A stretch of DNA of 64,000 nucleotides from Sphingomonas sp. KR3-1 (GTDB lineage: Bacteria > Pseudomonadota > Alphaproteobacteria > Sphingomonadales > Sphingomonadaceae). Under the pieces are notes generated by a model. That model was not told the DNA's origin, did no database searches, and worked only from the letters and a program-made list of their open reading frames with translations. The stretch's first letter is position 1; every line of letters begins with the position of its first letter. Shown here one piece after another: positions 35,003 through 42,762 of the stretch. A program made the position numbers and the translations under genes. The stretch is from NCBI RefSeq assembly GCF_040049295.1, contig NZ_JBDZDQ010000001.1, forward strand, positions 930,001 through 994,000. Reading direction: 5' to 3'.

Positions 35003-35491
35003 ATGGACCGTCCGGAACTTAAGGACTATCTTAAGTCGAGGAAGGGCCAGGCAATGGGGCGTCGCGAACAGCGTGTCGCAACTGAAATGTCCCTGGCGCG
35101 AATCAATGGGCAGCGCTGGGGCGTTGCCATGTGCGATACGGAGTGGGCGAAATTTTCGGACCAGATATGTCCCGACGCAAGGGTCCGCCTGCTCGCGATT
35201 CTCGATCATTTCTGCGACTATGGTGAAGCCAATCTCCCGCGTGGCGCATTTCGCTGGCTGTCACCGGATCCAGGCTTGGAGGGCGCTGCTCGCCAAGGCG
35301 CGTTCGAGGCACGCGGCGTGGTCGTCCGGGGTCGCGCAGCGCCGCAATCCGAGCAGCAGATGTTCTTCGTGACGGCGATCGAGCAGGACCCGCCGGGCGC
35401 TCCCCCTTCTCCAAAACCTTCACGCCGACGGGAGCCGGATGGCCGTCAGGCGCATCTACCCCTTAGTTTTACCGCAACCGAGAGGAATTGA
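35003..35491 (+). CDS. Putative HigB/RelE-like toxin of a TAC module
   Basis: 162 residues from the ATG at 35003 (MDRPELKDYLKSRKG); an ATG at 35054 with AGGAAGG upstream would give 145 residues. The core has RelE-family-like features: FSDQICPDARVRLLAILDHF, a central GAFEARGVVVRG strand pair, and FFVTAIEQDP, followed by a Pro/Arg-rich tail as in HigB-type RNases. Direct toxin motifs are weak; the assignment rests largely on gene order (toxin, HTH antitoxin, SecB-like chaperone). An unrelated toxin fold is possible. Divergent from the Pycsar-like operon. Confidence 0.5.
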   Translation: MDRPELKDYLKSRKGQAMGRREQRVATEMSLARINGQRWGVAMCDTEWAKFSDQICPDARVRLLAILDHFCDYGEANLPRGAFRWLSPDPGLEGAARQGAFEARGVVVRGRAAPQSEQQMFFVTAIEQDPPGAPPSPKPSRRREPDGRQAHLPLSFTATERN

Positions 35492-35494
35492 ACC

Positions 35495-35962
35495 GTGGCA
35501 AAGATCCAGGATCTAGATCGGCTCGACTGCGAAGGGCGCTTGGCCGAAGAGCGCTTTCTCCTTCTGGCTCAAGTGGAAATCCAGAAGCTCCTCAACGAGA
35601 AGAAGCTGCGATACCGCGATCTTTCGAAAAGGCTGGGAGTGAGCGAGGCTCGGGTCAGCCAAATGTTCGGAGACGAAGCGTCCAACCTGACCATCAGAAC
35701 GATAGCACGTGTTTTTCATCAGCTGGATGAAACTCCCGTACTCATTTCCCGGCGGGAATTCGAGCGTCTGACAGGCAATCGTCCCTCACAAGAACCAGAG
35801 GAAGAGGCGGACGGGAACTGGGAGGTTCTCGCTGAGGATGTTGCGAATTTCACGGTCGTTCAGGGGCATCTCGTCAGCGACCTCGATGGCAGCTCCCCGT
35901 TCAAGACGCCGCGCAATCGTGAGTGGATAGATGCAGCCCCCGCCTTGCTCCGTAAGGCTTGA
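35495..35962 (+). CDS. XRE/HigA-like antitoxin with C-terminal extension
   Basis: A 155-residue protein starting at a GTG 3 bp after the toxin stop, with AGAGGAA upstream. The XRE helix-turn-helix is at about 33-85 (RYRDLSKRLGVSEARVSQMF, NLTIRTIARVFHQLD). The last 50 residues (from about NWEVLAEDVANF) form an extension beyond a normal HigA. In toxin-antitoxin-chaperone modules such an extension is the chaperone-addiction region bound by the SecB-like partner encoded next. It is the likely repressor acting on the palindrome at 34961. Confidence 0.75.
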   Translation: MAKIQDLDRLDCEGRLAEERFLLLAQVEIQKLLNEKKLRYRDLSKRLGVSEARVSQMFGDEASNLTIRTIARVFHQLDETPVLISRREFERLTGNRPSQEPEEEADGNWEVLAEDVANFTVVQGHLVSDLDGSSPFKTPRNREWIDAAPALLRKA

Positions 35963-35974
35963 GGAACCTGGAAG

Positions 35975-36469
35975 ATGTCGAGCAAAATTCCGACAACAGA
36001 TGCCAAGACCTACAATGCGATGATCGGCCGCACCACGTTGCGCGGTATTCTGATGACCGAATCGCGCTTCGACATGAAGCCGCAAGCACTTGCGATCACG
36101 CATACCAACCTCAAACGCGAGGTACGATCGCATGTCGACGAGGTGGTGGTGACGCCCGAAGGCGTGCTTCATGGATTCATTCGTTTCGAAATGTCATCAC
36201 GACAGAAGCGACAACGCATGATTCATGTGAGCGCCAAATATTTTGTAAGTTATCTCGTCGAAGGCGGATGTGCACAGGATACCGCCGAGCTCTTCATCGA
36301 CCGAGTCGGAAGGTTGGCGGCATATCCATATTTCCGAGCGTTGACCGCATCTCTCGTAGCACAAGCGGGTGCGCAGATCCCGCCCCTGCCGATTGTCAGT
36401 TTCCAGCCGAGGAACGTAGACTTTGCGAAAGATTCGGGGCCGGCACTTAGCCCGCCCCCCGCAGATTGA
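35975..36469 (+). CDS. SecB-like chaperone of a TAC module
   Basis: A 164-residue protein with ATG preceded by TGAGGAACC, 12 bp after the antitoxin. The fold signature of SecB is visible at the end: AAYPYFRALTASLVAQAGAQ followed by IPPLPIVSF, matching the SecB YPFARDLISDLTVRGGFPP-type ending. Earlier strands (HTNLKREV, EVVVTPEGVLHGFIRFEM) alternate as in SecB. General SecB normally sits elsewhere near gpsA; this one follows a toxin-antitoxin pair, as in the M. tuberculosis HigB1-HigA1-Rv1957 TAC system. The chaperone would protect the antitoxin and release the toxin when occupied, for example by phage proteins. Confidence 0.75.
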   Translation: MSSKIPTTDAKTYNAMIGRTTLRGILMTESRFDMKPQALAITHTNLKREVRSHVDEVVVTPEGVLHGFIRFEMSSRQKRQRMIHVSAKYFVSYLVEGGCAQDTAELFIDRVGRLAAYPYFRALTASLVAQAGAQIPPLPIVSFQPRNVDFAKDSGPALSPPPAD

Positions 36470-36831
36470 AGGAGCTGCAACCGTTCTAGTCGGCGGCCGG
36501 CCCCTCGTAAAAAGCTGGCCGCGGCGAACATTTTTGTGACAGCAGCGGCCTCTCGTTTTGCAATGCACTGGCTAGAATCCGCCAGTCCGCAATCGGCCAA
36601 GGCGGCCATGCTCGGGCGATGGATCGAACGGCAGGAAGTGGGCCGACAGTTGCCTGTCTGCTTTAGTCGGCAAGATGCCCTATTACTGCCATTGCTCTGT
36701 GTTCAGGAAGTTTGCGCATCGGGGTCCAGCTAGAGAAGAGCGGCAGTTCGTCGCCTGAGATGCCCTGAACCTATAAAATCTAAGCGCGCTCGCGTATCGT
36801 CATACCCGTCACGAAGAGGGGGACGTAAAAC
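36470..36831. other. Intergenic region
   Basis: No gene is supported. A TATAAAAT-like -10 box lies at about 36773 and may serve the J-domain gene. Confidence 0.35.
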
Positions 36832-37788
36832 ATGGTTGAGTTCGACCCCTATGCAACGCTGGGGGTCACGCGCGATGCGCCCGATTTCGTGATCCAGGCG
36901 GCATATCGCGCCTGCCTCAAGAAATACCATCCCGACCAGTACCACGGCGCCGATGCACGACAGCGGACCGCCGATATTCTCGAAGCGTACCGCCTAATCG
37001 GTGATGCAGAGGCCCGGGCTGAGTTTGATTCCGCACCGAGCGGCGGGGCGTACCGGCCGCCGCCACCTCAGCCAGTGCGATCCTCGGCCGGGATTGTCGA
37101 GCCGCAGCGCTTCCCGCCGAAATGGCTGGTGCCTGCCGGCATCTTTGTCGGAGTTGTCGTGCTTGTGTTCTGGGCGGTGCAACGCCAGCAGCCAAGTCCT
37201 GTGGCGCCCCCCGCAAGCGCAGTCGCTACGCCCGATGAATTGGCGGCACCTGAGCCAGCGCCGGCTCCTAGCGCGACGCCGACCCTAACAGCCTTGCCGA
37301 CCCTCGATACGATCCTGGCGTTCAAGTCTCCCGTCGGCTGCGACATGACTCCGGCCACCAAGAAGCTGTTCACCCACATGGTTCGGCTCGACCAGACCAC
37401 CTATGCCGCATCGCAGGGGCCGGCAGTCACCGTGCCAGGCTTCGCGGCACAGCTGACTCCGACGTTCTCGCGCAACCGCAATGCCGAGCCCGGCATGGAT
37501 GTTCGAGATGTCGAAGCCACCCTGCCGACCAACGGCCTCTGGCACGGCTTTCACGTCAGCAAAATCCGCTACCGCTTTATGGAGGAGTCGAGCTTTTGGG
37601 AAATGCAGATCCGCTTCTTAGAGCCGCCCGCCAAGCTCCGCACAGCGCTCAATGGACTTGGGTTTCAGCTCCCAGCGATTGGCGAATTCCGCAAATTCTC
37701 AAGCGAGGATGAAGTGAGCGCCGGGATCGGGGTCGAAGAAATTCCCGGCGGATCTGCGCTGACCTGCGGATCATCGATGTATTACTGA
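36832..37788 (+). CDS. Membrane-anchored J-domain protein
   Basis: A 318-residue protein with ATG preceded by GAAGAGGGGGACG. J domain at residues 1-65 (DPYATLGVTRDAPDFVIQAAYR, with HPD in KKYHPDQYHG). Then come a Pro-rich linker, one membrane span at about 100-118 (VPAGIFVGVVVLVFWAV), an Ala/Pro/Thr-rich spacer and a 170-residue outer domain beginning about TLDTILAFKSPVGCDM. With N-in topology the J domain would recruit DnaK at the inner face while the C-terminal domain faces the periplasm. The C-terminal domain is unrecognised. Cargo gene of the island; moderate GC. Confidence 0.75.
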   Translation: MVEFDPYATLGVTRDAPDFVIQAAYRACLKKYHPDQYHGADARQRTADILEAYRLIGDAEARAEFDSAPSGGAYRPPPPQPVRSSAGIVEPQRFPPKWLVPAGIFVGVVVLVFWAVQRQQPSPVAPPASAVATPDELAAPEPAPAPSATPTLTALPTLDTILAFKSPVGCDMTPATKKLFTHMVRLDQTTYAASQGPAVTVPGFAAQLTPTFSRNRNAEPGMDVRDVEATLPTNGLWHGFHVSKIRYRFMEESSFWEMQIRFLEPPAKLRTALNGLGFQLPAIGEFRKFSSEDEVSAGIGVEEIPGGSALTCGSSMYY

Positions 37789-37969
37789 GCCGCCTTGTGC
37801 GGATAGGGCTAGATGTCAGGAAGTTTCCAGCCGGGGTGTGACCGATTGTGGGCCGCAAACGGACCGGCAGGTTTCAGTAACTGAACTTCAATAAGTTGTC
37901 ATTCGCCTCGCCTGCGCTTCGCGCAGAAATCACTCCATTTCGAATGGCACCCGGCGCTAAGCATAGCCG

Positions 37970-39079
37970 ATGGCATTGCTGACATTTGGATGGCGCACGG
38001 CGCTATTGCTGTTCGCCAGTATCGAGATGCTGGTCTTGGCTGCGGCGCTGTGGCAGCCGCTCGCGAACCGAACTGCGAACCGCATCCTCTCGTGCCTGCT
38101 GATCGTCCTGGTTGGCGTTATCCTGCCTTTCGCGATCGGCTTTGCCGGCTTCTACGATCGCTTTCCCTGGCTGTCATTTGCACCTTTCGCGGTTCCGCTC
38201 GCGATCGGGCCGCTGCTCTATAGCTATGCCTATAGCCTCGCGTTCGCGGCGACGCCGCCGCGGCTCGCGTTGCACCTCGTGCCCGCGCTGGCGCAATTCG
38301 GCTATCAGGCAGTGATTTTCCCGCTGCCCCTGTCCGTCAAGAACCATTGGGACGCCATTGCCACGCCCGTGCTGGCGCCCATACTGATGCTTGCGCTGAT
38401 CGCAAGCCTGGCGGGCTATAGCATCGCCAGCCTGCGGATTCTGCGCCTTTATCGCATCGCACTGGCACAGCAGCGCAGCGATGACGACCGGCTGAGTGCA
38501 CGCTGGTTGAGCCGTGCGGTTGTGGCATTGCTGCTCCTGCTGGCGATCTCTTTGGCGTACGCCGCGTGGAATGCTTTCATCGCACCGCTCGACTATTTCG
38601 GCGTCATTGGGCGCTATCTCGCGATCGCCGCGATCGGTTGCTATCTCGCGATCGAAGGGTGGCGGCACGCCGATTTGCGGCTCGCCCCAATTCCGGTCCC
38701 CTCGAATGACGAGCCCCCAGCCCCCTCCCGTGACTGGAGAGCGCAAGGAGCGGCATGGGCGTCGCAGGTTCGCGATGCCAACTGGCAGCGCGATCCGGAA
38801 CTCTCACTCGCTGCGCTGGCACGGATGCTCGGCACCAATACCGCATACCTGTCGCGCGCGCTCAACGAAGGCCTTGGGGTGAGTTTCTCGACATTCATCG
38901 CGGGGCTTCGCTGCGACGATGTCGCGGCAACGCTACGCTCGGGAAGCGAAATCGATCTGCTTCGCCTCGCCCTCGACGCGGGGTTCGGGTCCAAAGCAAG
39001 CTTCAACCGCAGTTTTCGCGCGCGCTTTGGATTGTCGCCGTCGGCATATCGACGGGCACACGCCTCAAATCCGAAATAG
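37970..39079 (+). CDS. AraC family regulator with membrane-embedded N-terminal domain
   Basis: A 369-residue protein. Seven hydrophobic segments between about 5 and 225 form a membrane sensor. The AraC DNA-binding domain is at about 255-365 (LSLAALARMLGTNTAYLSRAL and LRLALDAGFGSKASFNRSF, RARFGLSPSAYRR). This build senses envelope or extracellular signals. An S41 peptidase gene follows 81 bp downstream on the same strand and is a likely target. Confidence 0.88.
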   Translation: MALLTFGWRTALLLFASIEMLVLAAALWQPLANRTANRILSCLLIVLVGVILPFAIGFAGFYDRFPWLSFAPFAVPLAIGPLLYSYAYSLAFAATPPRLALHLVPALAQFGYQAVIFPLPLSVKNHWDAIATPVLAPILMLALIASLAGYSIASLRILRLYRIALAQQRSDDDRLSARWLSRAVVALLLLLAISLAYAAWNAFIAPLDYFGVIGRYLAIAAIGCYLAIEGWRHADLRLAPIPVPSNDEPPAPSRDWRAQGAAWASQVRDANWQRDPELSLAALARMLGTNTAYLSRALNEGLGVSFSTFIAGLRCDDVAATLRSGSEIDLLRLALDAGFGSKASFNRSFRARFGLSPSAYRRAHASNPK

Positions 39080-39160
39080 CTTCTTGCGCTTCGGAATCTG
39101 AGGCGAGCGCGTCGTCCAATAGGTGGACTTGGGCTTGGATATCACCAGGGACGCAAAGAC

Positions 39161-40669
39161 ATGCACTCCAACACCTCGCGCCGGTCGTTTCTCCAAGCAG
39201 CCGGCGCCGCCGTCGGTGCCGCTGCAATAGCCAGCCCTTCCGCGCTTGCATCCACGCAAGTCGCCAATCTCGGCGAAGATGCCGCGCTTCTCGCACGTGC
39301 TTATGGCGCGCTGCATCCAGGGCTGTATCGATACAACAGCCCGGCGCAAATGGACGCGCGCTTCGCTGCGCTACACAATAGCCTGTCGGCTCCGCGCAGC
39401 CTGAGCGATACCTATCTCGCCTTCGCGCGGATCACCGCCGCTGTGCGCTGCGGCCATAGTTATCCTAATTTCTACAATCAGACAGACGCAATCACTGCGG
39501 CGCTGTTCGACGGACGCAGCCGTCTGCCGTTCCTTTTCCGCTGGATCGGCGAGCGGATGATCGTGACCCGTGACTTATCCGGCGCGGGACTGGAGCCAGG
39601 CACGGAAATCCATTCGATCGAACGGATAGAAGCAAAGCGGCTATTGTCGAGCCTGATGCCGTTCGCGCGGGCCGACGGTCATAACGACGCCAAGCGTAGA
39701 CGGATTTTGGCCGTCGAAGGCATCGATCGCTTCCAGGCCTTCGACATCTACATGCCGATGCTGTGGCCGCAGTTGGTGTCACGCGGCAAGATCGCGGTTT
39801 TCGCCACGAGGCCGGGTCGGCCTCCGCGTCGTATCGACCTGGCTCTCATGACGCCTGCGGAGCGGCTTGCGGCAGTACCGCCCATCGACACGAAACCCAA
39901 GGATGCTGCGCTCTGGTCGCTCGATCGCAAGCCGGACGGCATCGCATGCCTGACCATGCCATCCTGGAGTGTCTACAACGGAAGCTGGGATTGGCGCGCC
40001 TGGCTCGAAGCGCGGCTCGACGAAATTGCGACCGATGGCACCCGCGGCTTGATCATCGACTTGCGCGGCAACGAAGGCGGGCTCGATTGCGGCAATCCGA
40101 TTCTTGCGCGGCTCATCGAACGCGAGATCGCGCCCGTGGTGAATGCGCGACGGGTGCGGGCCCGCCGCGTACCCGATGATATCAGGCCGCATGTCGATAC
40201 CTGGAACAAGCAATTCTACGACTGGGGCGGACGCGCCACGGGGCCGCGGGGCGACGGATTCTACGATCTGGCGACAAGCGACGATGATGCAAACGGAGGA
40301 ATGACCATTCGTCCGGCGGGAAAGCGATTTGGTGGTAAGGTGGTCGTGCTGACGGATGCGAGCAACAGCTCGGCGACCTTTGGCTTCGCCCAGGTCGTCA
40401 AATCGGGACGGCTCGCGAGGCTTATAGGGCAGACGACCGGTGGAAATCGTCGCGGTATCAATGGCGGTGCCTTCCTGTTCCTGCGGCTGCCGGCATCGGG
40501 CATCGAGGTCGATATTCCGTTGATCGGCTATTTTCCGCCCGGCGCGCAGCCCGATGCCGGGATCGTTCCCGACATAGTAGTTGAGGAGACGCCCTTCGAC
40601 ATCGCCGCCGGACTTGATCGGACGATGTCGGTTGCCATGCGCGCTGCCGTTGGTCGCGATGGTTCGTAG
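39161..40669 (+). CDS. Tat-exported S41 family peptidase
   Basis: A 502-residue protein. The N-terminus MHSNTSRRSFLQAAGAA is a twin-arginine signal (RRSFLQ). The S41 core lies in the C-terminal half: GIACLTMPSW, LIIDLRGNEGG, and VVVLTDASNSSATFGFAQ with the presumed catalytic Ser, then RLIGQTTGGNRRG and PDAGIVPDIVVEE. These are typical of tail-specific or tricorn-like peptidases without a clear PDZ domain. A folded periplasmic enzyme is expected from Tat export. The partner AraC-type regulator is upstream. Confidence 0.85.
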   Translation: MHSNTSRRSFLQAAGAAVGAAAIASPSALASTQVANLGEDAALLARAYGALHPGLYRYNSPAQMDARFAALHNSLSAPRSLSDTYLAFARITAAVRCGHSYPNFYNQTDAITAALFDGRSRLPFLFRWIGERMIVTRDLSGAGLEPGTEIHSIERIEAKRLLSSLMPFARADGHNDAKRRRILAVEGIDRFQAFDIYMPMLWPQLVSRGKIAVFATRPGRPPRRIDLALMTPAERLAAVPPIDTKPKDAALWSLDRKPDGIACLTMPSWSVYNGSWDWRAWLEARLDEIATDGTRGLIIDLRGNEGGLDCGNPILARLIEREIAPVVNARRVRARRVPDDIRPHVDTWNKQFYDWGGRATGPRGDGFYDLATSDDDANGGMTIRPAGKRFGGKVVVLTDASNSSATFGFAQVVKSGRLARLIGQTTGGNRRGINGGAFLFLRLPASGIEVDIPLIGYFPPGAQPDAGIVPDIVVEETPFDIAAGLDRTMSVAMRAAVGRDGS

Positions 40670-41039
40670 CGCCTTCGGGATGGAAATTCGGCCGCTTTTG
40701 AGAACGATGCGGTGACCACCAAATGGCTGCAACCTGAGCGCGTAGCTGTCGCTAGCCGCTTCATCGGCCGTCTACAGAAAATTGCAGGTCACCGGGTTGG
40801 TGCCAACAAAACCCGCAGTTTTCCGCCGATTCCGGGAGGAGCGGCACTGTCGACGAAGAGGCAGTGCCAATTTTCTTGCCGAAAAACGATGTGCAGACAA
40901 ACACTTGCGGCGCCACCGGTGCCGTAGCTTTATCTTGCCTTACGCCGCACCCCCTCAAATACTGCCTTCCCGACCGCGATCAGTCCGAAATGGTGCAATC
41001 ATCAACGGGTTCGCAAGCAGACGATGCGACCCTGCCACG
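40670..41039. other. Intergenic region
   Basis: No gene supported in 370 bp; no clear hairpin or repeat was seen. Confidence 0.35.
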
Positions 41040-41372
41040 ATGCAGCGCAGCCCATCGGTCAGACGCACGCCTGGGCGGCGGCGCCACGCTCCGCGGCGTC
41101 GGGAAAGCGGTGGCAGTTTCCTACGAACGCTGGTCTCGCTCTCGCTGATTACGGGCGCCGCGACATGGATTCTCGAACCCGATCTTGAGTCACTTTGGAC
41201 CCAATTGACACTATCTCCGGAGGCACTGAAAGCGAGGGAGGCAACGGTCTTCTATGCGGGATGCGACGAAGCGCGGGCGGCAGGCGTGGCACCAATACGC
41301 CGTGGCGAACCTGGCTATCGTGAAGGTATGGATGGCGATGGTGACGGCCTAGCGTGCGAGCCATATCGGTAG
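41040..41372 (+). CDS. Small Excalibur-domain protein
   Basis: 110 residues from the ATG at 41040 (MQRSPSVRRTPG); a longer frame upstream is Arg-rich and not credible. One hydrophobic span (FLRTLVSLSLITGAATWIL) at about 28-46 acts as anchor or signal. The last 40 residues match an Excalibur calcium-binding motif: FYAGCDEARAAGVAPI, then a DGDGDGLACE loop, with two Cys likely disulfide-bonded. Excalibur domains occur in exported nucleases and surface proteins; here it stands alone. Confidence 0.7.
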   Translation: MQRSPSVRRTPGRRRHAPRRRESGGSFLRTLVSLSLITGAATWILEPDLESLWTQLTLSPEALKAREATVFYAGCDEARAAGVAPIRRGEPGYREGMDGDGDGLACEPYR

Positions 41373-41487
41373 CCGTGCCGCTTAATTGGCGGACCATGCC
41401 TGCGCGTCTGGACGCCGCGCAGAGCATGATCGACCACCAATAGCGTTGCGTTCTGAAAAGACGCGACGGCCTATTGCCGGCTGGAAT

Positions 41488-42404
41488 TTACTCGCCGGCG
41501 GCAGCTCGCAATTCCGCCAATCGTTCCTCGCAAAGCGCCGCGACAATGTCGCGAAGGCGGACGATCGACGCGGCAAGGGCCTGCAAGTCCTCAGCGGTGA
41601 TCGCGTAGCTCGCCGAGTAACGCGCCTCGACATAGGCGCGCTTCAGACGTTCAAATCGGGCTCGATCTGCCTTGGTATCGCGAGGCCACGCCTCGACCAA
41701 CCGGGGTTCCTTGTCCTCTGCCAACGAGCGTAGGAATTTGATGTTATGCGAGCGCGGGAAGTACAAAGTCCGCACGAGCAGGAGGCAGTATATGCTCGCT
41801 CGGCGGACTGATGAAGGTCAAACGCTGCCGCTTTTCTCCACTCGGCATCTTCTGCTTTGGTCGCGGAAATGCGCGCTCGCTCGATCCACACGTCTAGCGA
41901 GTGCAACCATTGATCGAAGTATTCCTGCGCCATCCGATACGCATCTGACGCGCTGAGGGGCATCGGCGTCGCGAGTGGATGGCAGGGCAGCTCGTAGATC
42001 GCGACGCCATCGCGGGCGATGTCGGTCCAGAAATACTCTCCGCGTCGGAGTGCCTGATTCACCTCGTCGAGCGAATGGACGATGATGTTGACCGGCCGCG
42101 CGATGGTGGCGTCGCGGGCGATCCGGTCCTCGGCGACGTACCAATAATCGGCGATGTCGGTGAGGTCTTCATGGCTGACGACGATTAGCAAATCGAAATC
42201 GGACTGATAGCCATTCTCCGGCTCATCGACCCAATCGCTGCGCGCATAGCTGCCGAACAGGATGATCTTATAGACCTTGCCGTCGCGCTTGTGCGGCTTG
42301 GTCGCGGTCGCGATGGCCTTGTCGAACTCCTCGAGCAGAATGTCGCGGACGCGCGCCATCTCGCGCTGTTGCCGTTCGGGGAGATGATCCAACTCGGTCT
42401 TCAT
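41488..42404 (-). pseudogene. MNT-HEPN nucleotidyltransferase, frameshifted
   Basis: The ATG at 42404 (MKTELDHLPERQQ, AGGAG upstream) opens an MNT domain with the motif GSYARSDW and the DxD in QSDFDLLIVV (about 51-74). The HEPN domain begins at about 180 (LHQSAERAY), but the frame then breaks near 41790. The natural continuation YCLLLVRTLYFPRSHNIKFL, through the end at 41488, lies in another frame. Without the shift the gene would encode one protein of about 305 residues. MNT-HEPN proteins act as toxin/antitoxin-like defence modules in which MNT modifies HEPN. Either the gene is inactive or one base is miscalled. Confidence 0.75.
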
Positions 42405-42471
42405 GAAACCACTCCTAACCGGCGTTGCGCGAAGCGCAAAACTCGCCGGGCGGGAGCCCGGCGAGAGAAGT

Positions 42472-42708
42472 TCAACGACCCCGCCACCAGCGCCTCGGCG
42501 GTCTGCTCAAGCGGCGGTCGATGCTCGCTAGAGCCTTTGCCAGATGCTGCTCGACGTCGCGCACCGCCAGCCCGGTACGCTCTGCGATCTCAGCATAGGT
42601 CATGTCATCGAGCCGGGCGGCGAGGAAGATTTCGCGCCGCAACCGGGGTAGTTTACGCACTGCCCGTTCGATCCGGCGCATGGTCACGGGGTCAGGATCA
42701 TCGGTCAT
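42472..42708 (-). CDS. Sigma-70 region 4-like HTH protein, 78 aa
   Basis: ATG after CCGGAGGACATC. The whole protein is one sigma region-4 fold: RKLPRLRREIFLAARLDD, MTYAEIAERTGLAVRDVEQHLAKAL. There is no region 2, so it is not a full sigma factor. Small proteins of this kind accompany ParB-like genes in alphaproteobacterial integrative elements and may regulate element genes. Confidence 0.75.
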   Translation of the reverse strand: MTDDPDPVTMRRIERAVRKLPRLRREIFLAARLDDMTYAEIAERTGLAVRDVEQHLAKALASIDRRLSRPPRRWWRGR

Positions 42709-42762
42709 GATGTCCTCCGGATTTGAGGAAGTCCGGCGGCGCGGTGGCCGCCGGACATGCGC

